NCBI GenBank assembly: GCA_960531495.1
Contig: OY482866.1
Span: forward strand, 1,674,001-1,738,000
DNA length: 64,000 nucleotides
Source of the DNA: Zeus faber
Lineage: Eukaryota > Chordata > Actinopteri > Zeiformes > Zeidae
Direction of reading: 5' to 3'
Position 1 is the first letter of the stretch. Each line of letters opens with the position of its first letter. The notes beneath the pieces are model-generated. The model saw only the letters and a list, made by a program, of their open reading frames with translations. It ran no database searches and was not told the DNA's origin. Both the position numbers and the translations under genes were made by a program. This document shows, piece after piece, positions 52,177 to 62,800 of this stretch.

Positions 52177-55100
52177 CAGAAAGATTGAAAGATTGAAAGA
52201 TTGAAAGAAAGAATGAAAGAAAGACTGAAAGATTGAAAGAAAAATTGAAAGAAAGATTGAAAGATTGAAAGATTGAAAGAAAGATTGAAAGTTTGAAAGA
52301 CAGATTGAAAGACTGAAAGAAAGATTGCAAGAAAGATTGAAAAAAAGAAAGATTTAAAGATAGAATAAAAGAAAGATTGAAAGAAAGATTGAAAAAAAAA
52401 GAAAGATTGAAAGATTGAAAGAAATATTGAAAGACAGAAAGATTGAAAGAAACAATTAAAGAAAGATTGAAAGATTAAAATAAAGAATGAAAGAACGATT
52501 GAAAGAAAGATTGAAAGAAAGATTGAATGAAAGATTGAAAGAAAGAATGAAACAAAGATTGAAATAAAGAATGAAAGAAAGACTGAAAGAAAGAATGACG
52601 GACAGAAAGATTGAAAGAAAGAATGAAAGAAAGATGGAAAGATTAAACAATTGAAAGAACGATTGCAAGAAAGATTGAAAAAAGAAAGATTGAAAGAAAG
52701 AATCAAAAAAAGATTGAAAGAAAGAATGAAAGACTGAAGGAAAGAATGAAAGAAAGATTGAAAGATTAAAAGAAAGAATGAAAGAAAGATTGAAAAATTG
52801 AAAGATTGAAAGAAAGACTAAAAGAAAGAAAGAACGATTGAAAGAACGATTGAAAGAAAGATTGAAAGAAAGAATGAAAGAAAGAATGAAAGAAAGATTG
52901 AAAGAAACAATGAAAGAAAGATTGAAAGATTAAAAGAAAGAATGAAAGAAAGACTAAAAGAAAGAAAGAACGATTGAAAGAAAGATTGAAAGAAAGAATG
53001 AAAGAATGAATGAAAGAAAGATTGAAAGATTAAACAATTGAAAGAAAGATTGCAAGAAAGATTGAAAAAAGAAAGATTGAAAGAAAGAATGAAAGAAAGA
53101 TGGAAAGAAAGATTGAAAGAAAGAAAGATTGAAAGAGATAAAAGAAAGATTGAAAGAAATAATGAAAGAAAGATTGAACGATTGGAAGAAATTTTGAAAG
53201 ATAGAAAAATTGAAAGTAAGAAAGATTGAAAGAAAGAATGAAAGAAAGATTGAAAGATTGAAAGAAAGAATGAAAGAAAGATTGAAAGATTGAAATATTG
53301 AAAGAAAGAATGAAAAAAAGATTGAAAGACTGAAAGAAAGAATGAAAGAAAGATTGAAAGATTAAACAATTGAAAGAAAGTTTGCAAGAAAGTTTGAAAA
53401 AAGAAAGATTGAAAGAAAGAATGAAAGAAAGATTGAAAGATAGATGGATAGAAAGATTGAAAGAAAGAAAGATTGAAAGAATAACAAAAGAAAGATTGAA
53501 AGATTGGAAGAAATATTGAAAGATAGAAAAATTGAAAGTAAGAAAGATTGAAAGAAAGAATTAAAGAAAGATTGAAAGATTGAAAGAAAGAATGAAAGAA
53601 AGATTGAAATATTGAAAGAAAGATTGAAATAAAGATTGAAAGTTTGAAAGAAAGATTGAAAGAAAGATTTAAAGAAAGAAAGATTGAAAGAAATATTGAA
53701 AGAAAGATTGAAAGATTGAAAGAAAGAATGAAAGAAAGATTGAAAGATTGAAATAAAGAATGAAAGAAAGATTGAAAGATTGAAAGATTGAAATAAAGAA
53801 TGAAAGTTTGAAAGAAAGATTTAAAAAAGGAAAGATTGAAAGTAAGAAAGATTGAAAGACATATTGAAAGAAAGATTGAAAGATTGAAAGAAAGATTGAA
53901 AGAAAGAATGAAAGAAAGATTGAAAGAAAGATTGTAAGACTGAAGGAAAGAATGAAAGAAAGATTGAAATATTGAAAGAAAGAATGAAAGAAAGATTGAA
54001 AGATTGAAATATTGAAAGAAAGAATGAAAAAAAGATTGAAAGACTGAAAGAAAGAATGAAAGAAAGATTGAAAGTTTAAACAATTGAAAGAAAGTTTGCA
54101 AGAAAGTTTGAAAAAAGAAAGATTGTAAGAAAGAATGAAAGAAAGATTGAAAGATAGATGGATAGAAAGATTGAAAGAAAGAAAGATTGAAAGAATAACA
54201 AAAGAAAGATTGAAAGATTGGAAGAAATATTGAAAGATAGAAAAATTGAAAGTAAGAAAGATTGAAAGAAAGAATTAAAGAAAGATTGAAAGATTGAAAG
54301 AAAGAATGAAAGAAAGATTGAAATATTGAAAGAAAGATTGAAAGATTGAAAGAAAGAATGAAAGAAAGATTGAAAGATTGAAAGTTTGACATTCAGAATG
54401 AAAGAAAGATTGAAAGATTGAAAGATTGAAATAAAGAATGAAAGTTTGAAAGAAAGATTGAAAGAAAGATTTAAAAAAGGAAAGATTGAAAGTAAGAAAG
54501 ATTGAAAGACATATTGAAAGAAAGATTGAAAGATTGAAAGAAAGATTGAAAGAAAGAATGAAAGAAAGATTGAGAGAAAGATTGTAAGACTGAAGGAAAG
54601 AATGAAAGAAAGATTGAAAGAAAGAAAGATTGAAAGATTGAATGATTGAAAGATTGAATGATTGAAAGATTGAAAGAAAGATTGAAAGAAAGATTGAACG
54701 ACTGAAAGATTGAAAGAAATATTGAAAGTTTGAAAGAAAGATTGAAAGACTGAAAGATAGATTGAAAGATTGAAGATTGAAAGATTGAAAGAAAGGTTGA
54801 ACGACTGAAAGAAAGATTGAAAGACTGAAAGAAATAATGAAAGAAAGATTGAAAGAAAGAATGAAAGAAATATTGAAAGAAAGATGGAAAGAAAGATTGA
54901 AAGAAAGAAAGATTGAAAGATATAACAAAAGAAAGATTGAAAGAAATAATGAAAGAAAGATTGAACGATTGGAAGAAATATTGAAAGATAGAAAAATTGA
55001 AAGATTGAAAGATTGAAAGAAAGAATGAAAGAAAGATTGAAAGATTGAAAGAAAGAATGAAAGAAAGATTGAAAGATTGAAATATTGAAAGAAAGAATGA

Positions 55101-55411
55101 AAGAAAGACTGAAAGATTGAAAGAAAGATTGAAAGAAAGATTGAAAGATTGAAATATTTAAAGAAAGATTGAAAGAAAGAATGAAATAACAATTGAAAGA
55201 AAGAATGAAAGAATGAAAGAAAAATTGACAGATTGAAAGAAATATTGAAAAAAGAAAGATTGAAAGAAAGAATGAAAGAAAGATTGAAAGAAAGATGGAA
55301 AGAAAGATTGAAAGAAAGAAAGATTGAAAGAAATAATAAAAGAAAGATTGAACGATTGGAAGAAAGAATGACAGAAAGATTGAAAGATTGAAAGATTGAA
55401 AGAAAGAATGA
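52177..55411 (+). repeat. Large tandem duplication V, second copy
   Basis: This is the direct repeat of 48,970-52,176. A 12-base loss near 54,795 (GAAAGGTTGAACGACTG, with one GAAAGATTGAAA unit missing) changes the offset from 3,207 to 3,195. Similarity ends near 55,411, where AAAATTGAAAG replaces GACTGAAAG. Beyond it comes a module with the GATCTATAGA mark (55,506), otherwise seen only in duplications I and II. Confidence 0.9.
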
Positions 55412-55680
55412 AAGAAAAATTGAAAGATTGAAAGATTGAAAGAAAGATTGAAAGATAGATTTAAAGAAAGATTGAAAGACTGAAAGAAAGATTGAAAGAA
55501 AGAAAGATCTATAGAAAGAATGAAAGAAAGATTGAAAAAAGAAAGATAGATTGAAAGATTGAAAGAAAGAATGAAAGAAAGATTTAAAAAAAGATTGAAA
55601 AAAAGAAAGATTGAAAGAAAGATTGAAAGAAAGATTGAAAGACTGAAGGAAAGAATGAAAGACTGAAGGAAAGAATGAAA

Positions 55681-58600
55681 GAAAGATGGAAAGAAAGATT
55701 GAAAGAAAGAAAGATTGAAAGAACTATTGAAAGAGAGATTGAAAGATTGAAAGAAAGAATGAAAGAAAGATGGAAAGAAAGATTGAAAGAAAGAAAGATT
55801 GAAAGAAATAATGAAAGAAAGATTGAACGATTGGAAGAAATTTTGAAAGATAGAAAAATTGAAAGTAAGAAAGATTGAAAGAAAGAATGAAAGAAAGATT
55901 GAAAGATTGAAAGAAAGAATGAAAGAAAGATTGAAAGATTGAAATATTGAAAGAAAGAATGAAAAAAAGATTGAAAGACTGAAAGAAAGAATGAAAGAAA
56001 GATTGAAAGATTAAACAATTGAAAGAAAGTTTGCAAGAAAGTTTGAAAAAAGAAAGATTGAAAGAAAGAATGAAAGAAAGATTGAAAGATATATGGATAG
56101 AAAGATTGAAAGAAAGAAAGATTGAAAGAATAACAAAAGAAAGATTGAAAGATTGGAAGAAATATTGAAAGATAGAAAAATTGAAAGTAAGAAAGATTGA
56201 AAGAAAGAATTAAAGAAAGATTGAAAGATTGAAAGAAAGAATGAAAGAAAGATTGAAATATTGAAAGAAAGATTGAAAGTTTGAAAGAAAGATTAAAGAA
56301 ATATTTAAAGAAAGAAAGATTGAAAGAAATATTGAAAGAAAGATTGAAAGATTGAAAGAAAGATTGAAAGAAAGAATGAAAGAAAGATTGAAAGATTGAA
56401 AGATTGAAATTAAGAATGAAAGAAAGATTGAAAGATTGAAAGATTGAAATAAAGAATGAAAGTTTGAAAGAAAGATTGAAAGAAAGATTTAAAAAAGGAA
56501 AGATTGAAAGTAAGAAAGATTGAAAGACATATTGAAAGAAAGATTGAAAGATTGAAAGAAAGATTGAAAGAAAGAATGAAAGAAAGATTGAAAGAAAGAT
56601 TGTAAGACTGAAGGAAAGAATGAAAGAAAGATTGAAAGAAAGAAAGATTGAAAGATTGAATGATTGAAAGATTGAAAGAAAGATTGAAAGAAAGATTGAA
56701 CGACTGAAAGATTGAAAGAAATATTGAAAGTCTGAAAGAAAGATTGAAAGACTGAAAGATAGATTGAAAGATTGAAGATTGAAAGATTGAAAGAAAGATT
56801 GAACGACTGAAAGAAAGATTGAAAGACTGAAAGAAATAATGAAAGAAAGACTGAAAGATTGAAAGAAAGATTGAAAGAAAGATTGAAAGATTGAAATATT
56901 TAAAGAAAGATTGAAAGAAAGAATGAAAGAACAATTGAAAGAAAGAATGAAAGAATGAAAGAAAAATTGACAGATTGAAAGAAATATTGAAAAAAGAAAG
57001 ATTGAAAGAAAGAATGAAAGAAAGATTGAAAGAAAGATGGAAAGAAAGATTGAAAGAAAGAAAGATTGAAAGAAATAATAAAAGAAAGATTGAACGATTG
57101 GAAGAAAGAATGACAGAAAGATTGAAAGATTGAAATATTGAAAGAAAGAATGAAAAAAAGATTGAAAGACTGAAAGAAAGAATGAAAGAAAGATTGAAAG
57201 ATTAAACAATTGAAAGAAAGTTTGCAAGAAAGATTGAAAAAAGAAAGATTGAAAGAAAGAATCAAAAAAAGATTGATAGATAGATGGATAGAAAGATTGA
57301 AAGAAAGAAAGATTTAAAGAATAACAAAAGAAAGATTGAAAGATTGGAAGAAATATTGAAAGATAGAAAAATTGAAAGTAAGAAAGATTGAAAGAAAAAA
57401 TTAAAGAAAGATTCCAAGATTGCAAGAAAGAATGAAAGAAAGGTTGAAAGATTGAAATATTGAAAGAAAGAATGAAAGAAAGATTGAAAGATTGAAAGAA
57501 AGATTGAAAGAAAGTTTGAAAGATTGAAAGATTGAAATAAAGATTGAAAGTTTGAAAGAAAGATTGAAAGAAAGATTTAAAGAAAGAAAGATTGAAAGAA
57601 ATATTGAAAGAAAGATTGAAAGATTGAAAGAAAGATTGAAAGAAAGAATGAAAGAAAGATTGAAAGATTGAAAGATTGAAATAAAGAATGAAAGTTTGAA
57701 AGAAAGATTGAAAGAAAGATTTTAAGAAAGAAAGATTGAAAGTAAGAAAGATTGAAAGAAATATTGAAAGAAAGATTGAAAGAAAGATTGAAAGAAAGAA
57801 TGAAAGAAAGATTGAAAGAAAGATTGAAAGAAAGATTGAAAGAAAGAAAGATTGAAAGAAAGATTGAAAGATTGAATGATTGAAAGAAAGACTGAAAGAT
57901 AGATTGAAAGATTGAAGATTGAAAGATTCAAAGAAAGATTGAAAGAAAGATTGAACGACTGAAAGTTTGAAAGAAAGATTGAAAGAAAGAATGAAAGAAA
58001 GATTGAACGATTGAAATATTGAAATAAATAATGAAAGTTTGAAAGAAAGATTGAGAGAAAGATTTAAAGAAAGAAAGATTGAAAGTAAAAAAGATTGAAA
58101 GAAATATTGAAAGAAAGATTGAAAGATTGAAAGAAAGAATGAATGAAAGATTGAAAGAAAGATTGAAAGAAAGATTGAAAGATTGAAGGAAAGAATGAAA
58201 GAAAGAGTGAAAGAAAAATTGAAAGAAAGATTGAAAGAAAGATTGAAAGACTGAAGGAAAGAATGAAAGAAAGATGGAAAGAAAGATGGAAAGAAAGATT
58301 GACAGAAAGAAAGATTGAAAGAAATATTGAAAGAAAGATTGAAAGATTGAAAGAAAGAATGAAAGAAAGATTGAAAGATTGAAAGAAAGAATGAAAGAAA
58401 GACTGAAAGATTGAAAGAAAAATTGAAAGAAAGATTGAAAGATTGAAAGATTGAAAGAAAGATTGAAAGTTTGAAAGACAGATTGAAAGACTGAAAGAAA
58501 GATTGCAAGAAAGATTGAAAAAACAAAGATTTAAAGATAGAATAAAAGAAAGATTGAAAGAAAGATTGAAAAAAAAAGAAAGATTGAAAGATTGAAAGAA

Positions 58601-59880
58601 ATATTGAAAGACAGAAAGATTGAAAGAAACAATTAAAGAAAGATTGAAAGATTAAAATAAAGAATGAAAGAAAGATTGAAAGAAAGATTGAAAGAAAGAT
58701 TGAAAGAAAGATTGAAAGAAAGATTGAATGAAAGATTGAAAGAAAGAATGAAACAAAGATTGAAATAAAGAATGAAAGAAAGATTGAAAGAAAGATAGAA
58801 GGAAAGATTGAAAGATTGAATGATTGAAAGAAAGACTGAAAGAAAGAATGACGGACAGAAAGATTGAAAGAAATAATGAAAGAAAGATTGAAAAAAAGAT
58901 TGAAAGACTGAAAGAAAGAATGAAAGAAAGATTGAAAGATTAAACAATTGAAAGAATGATTGCAAGAATGATTGAAAAAAGAAAGATTGAAAGAAAGAAT
59001 GAAAGACTGAAGGAAAGAATGAAAGAAAGATGGACAGAAAGATTGAAAGAAACAATGAAAGAAAGATTGAAAGATTAAAAGAAAGAATGAAAGAAAGATT
59101 GAAAAATTGAAAGATTGAAAGAAAGACTAAAAGAAAGAAAGAATGATTGAAAGAAAGATTGAAAGAAAGATTGAAAGAAAGAATGAAAGAAAGAATGAAA
59201 GAAAGATTGAAAGAAACAATGAAAGAAAGATTGAAAGATTAAAAGAAAGAATGAAAAATTGAAAGATTGAAAGAAAGACTAAACGAAAGAAAGAACGATT
59301 GAAAGAAAGAATGAAAGAAAGATTGAAAAAAAGATTAAAACACTGAAGGAAAGAATGAAAGAAAGATTGAAAGATTAAACAATTGAAAGAAAGATTGCAA
59401 GAAAGAATGAAAGAAAGATTGAAAGATTGAAAGAAAGAATGAAAGAAAGATTGAAAGATTGAAATATTGAAAGAAAGAATGAAAAAAAGATTGAAAGACT
59501 GAAAGAAAGAATGAAAGAAAGATTGAAAGATTAAACAATTGAAAGAAAGTTTGGAAGAAAGTTTGAAAAAAGAAAGATTGAAAGAAAGAATGAAAGAAAG
59601 ATTGAAAGATAGATGGATAGAAAGATTGAAAGAAAGAAAGATTGAAAGAATAACAAAAGAAAGATTGAAAGATTGGAAGAAATATTGAAAGATAGAAAAA
59701 TTGAAAGTAAGAAAGATTGAAAGAAAGAATTAAAGAAAGATTGAAAGATTGAAAGAAAGAATGAAAGAAAGATTGAAATATTGAAAGAAAGAATGAAAGA
59801 AAGATTGAAAGATTGAAAGAAAGATTGAAAGAAAGATTGAAGATTGAAAGATTGAAATAAAGATTGAAAGTTTGAAAGAA
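55681..59880 (+). repeat. Large tandem duplication VI, first copy
   Basis: Similarity to 59,881-64,000 starts at offset about 4,200-4,209. It grows to 4,445 by 57.2 kb because about 250 bases are absent here near 56,845, to 4,661 by 57.9 kb because the sister has longer pure 12-mer runs, and to about 5,020-5,032 by 58.0 kb because about 371 bases are absent here near 57,965. The match is verified to 58,980 (aligned with 64,000). The part from 58,981 to 59,880 is assigned only by the tandem model. Confidence 0.75.
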
Positions 59881-62800
59881 AGATGGAAAGAAAGTTGGAA
59901 AGAAAGATTGAAAGAAAGAAAGATTGAAAGAAAGATTGAAAGATTGAAAGAAAGAATGAAAGAAAGATTGAAAGAAAGATGGAAAGAAAGATTGAAAGAA
60001 AGAAAGATTGAAAGAAATAATGAAAGAAAGATTGAACGATTGGAAGAAATTTTGAAAGATAGAAAAATTGAAAGTAAGAAAGATTGAAAGAAAGAATGAA
60101 AGAAAGATTGAAAGATTGAAAGAAAGAATGAAAGAAAGATTGAAAGATTGAAATATTGAAAGAAAGAATGAAAAAAAGATTGAAAGACTGAAAGAAAGAA
60201 TGAAAGAAAGATTGAAAGATTAAACAATTGAAAGAAAGTTTGCAAGAAAGTTTGAAAAAAGAAAGATTGAAAGAAAGAATGAAAGAAAGATTGAAAGATA
60301 TATGGATAGAAAGATTGAAAGAAAGAAAGATTGAAAGAATAACAAAAGAAAGATTGAAAGATTGGAAGAAATATTGAAAGATAGAAAAATTGAAAGTAAG
60401 AAAGATTGAAAGAAAGAATTAAAGAAAGATTGAAAGATTGAAAGAAAGAATGAAAGAAAGATTGAAATATTGAAAGAAAGATTGAAATAAAGATTGAAAG
60501 TTTGAAAGAAAGATTAAAGAAATATTTAAAGAAAGAGAGATTGAAAGAAATATTGAAAGAAAGATTGAAAGATTGAAAGAAAGATTGAAAGAAAGAATGA
60601 AAGAAAGATTGAAAGATTGAAAGATTGAAATAAAGAATGAAAGTTTGAAAGAAAGATTGAAAGAAAGATTTAAAAAAGGAAAGATTGAAAGTAAGAAAGA
60701 TTGAAAGACATATTGAAAGAAAGATTGAAAGATTGAAAGAAAGATTGAAAGAAAGAATGAAAGAAAGATTGAAAGAAAGATTGTAAGACTGAAGGAAAGA
60801 ATGAAAGAAAGATTGAAAGAAAGAAAGATTGAAAGATTGAATGATTGAAAGATTGAATGATTGAAAGATTGAAAGAAAGATTGAAAGAAAGATTGAACGA
60901 CTGAAAGATTGAAAGAAATATTGAAAGTTTGAAAGAAAGATTGAAAGACTGAAAGATAGATTGAAAGATTGAAGATTGAAAGATTGAAAGAAAGATTGAA
61001 CGACTGAAAGAAAGATTGAAAGACTGAAAGAAATAATGAAAGAAAGATTGAAAGAAAGAATGAAAGAAATATTGAAAGAAAGATGGAAAGAAAGAAAGAT
61101 TGAAAGATATAACAAAAGAAAGATTGAAAGAAATAATGAAAGAAAGATTGAACGATTGGAAGAAATATTGAAAGATAGAAAAATTGAAAGATTGAAAGAT
61201 TGAAAGAAAGAATGAAAGAAAGATTGAAAGATTGAAAGAAAGAATGAAAGAAAGATTGAAAGATTGAAATATTGAAAGAAAGAATGAAAGAAAGACTGAA
61301 AGATTGAAAGAAAGATTGAAAGAAAGATTGAAAGATTGAAATATTTAAAGAAAGATTGAAAGAAAGAATGAAAGAACAATTGAAAGAAAGAATGAAAGAA
61401 TGAAAGAAAAATTGACAGATTGAAAGAAATATTGAAAAAAGAAAGATTGAAAGAAAGAATGAAAGAAAGATTGAAAGAAAGATGGAAAGAAAGATTGAAA
61501 GAAAGAAAGATTGAAAGAAATAATAAAAGAAAGATTGAACGATTGGAAGAAAGAATGACAGAAAGATTGAAAGATTGAAATATTGAAAGAAAGAATGAAA
61601 AAAAGATTGAAAGACTGAAAGAAAGAATGAAAGAAAGATTGAAAGATTAAACAATTGAAAGAAAGTTTGCAAGAAAGATTGAAAAAAGAAAGATTGAAAG
61701 AAAGAATCAAAAAAAGATTGATAGATAGATGGATGGAAAGATTGAAAGAAAGAAAGATTTAAAGAATAACAAAAGAAAGATTGAAAGATTGGAAGAAATA
61801 TTGAAAGATAGAAAAATTGAAAGTAAGAAAGATTGAAAGAAAAAATTAAAGAAAGATTCCAAGATTGAAAGAAAGAATGAAAGAAAGGTTGAAAGATTGA
61901 AATATTGAAAGAAAGAATGAAAGAAAGATTGAAAGATTGAAAGAAAGATTGAAAGAAAGTTTGAAAGATTGAAAGATTGAAATAAAGATTGAAAGTTTGA
62001 AAGAAAGATTTAAAGAAAGAAAGATTGAAAGAAATATTGAAAGAAAGATTGAAAGATTGAAAGAAAGATTGAAAGAAAGATTGAAAGATTGAAAGAAAGA
62101 TTGAAAGAAAGAATGAAAGAAAGATTGAAAGATTGAAAGATTGAAATAAAGAATGAAAGTTTGAAAGAAAGATTGAAAGAAAGATTTTAAGAAAGAAAGA
62201 TTGAAAGAAATATTGAAAGAAAGATTGAAAGATTGAAAGAAAGATTGAAAGAAAGATTGAAAGAAAGATTGAAAGAAAGATTGAAAGAAAGATTGAAAGA
62301 AAGATTGAAAGAAAGATTGAAAGACTGAAGGAAAGAATGAAAGAAAGATTGAAAGAAAGATTGAAAGAAAGATTGAAAGATTGAAAGAAAGATTGAAAGA
62401 AAGATTGAAAGAAAGATTGAAAGAAAGATTGAAAGAAAGATTGAAAGAAAGATTGAAAGACTGAAGGAAAGAATGAAAGAAAGATTGAAAGAAAGATTGA
62501 AAGAAAGAAAGATTGAAAGAAAGATTGAAAGATTGAATGATTGAAAGAAAGACTGAAAGATAGATTGAAAGATTGAAGATTGAAAGATTCAAAGAAAGAT
62601 TGAAAGAAAGATTGAACGACTGAAAGATTGAAAGAAAGATTGAAAGTTTGAAACAAATTTTGAAAGACTGAAAGAAAGAATGAAAGAAAGATTGAAAGAA
62701 ATATTGAAAAAAGAAAGATTGAAAGAAAATTTGAAAGAAAGATTGAAAGAAGGAATGAAAGAAAGATTGAATGAAATATTGAAAGACAGAAAGATTGAAA

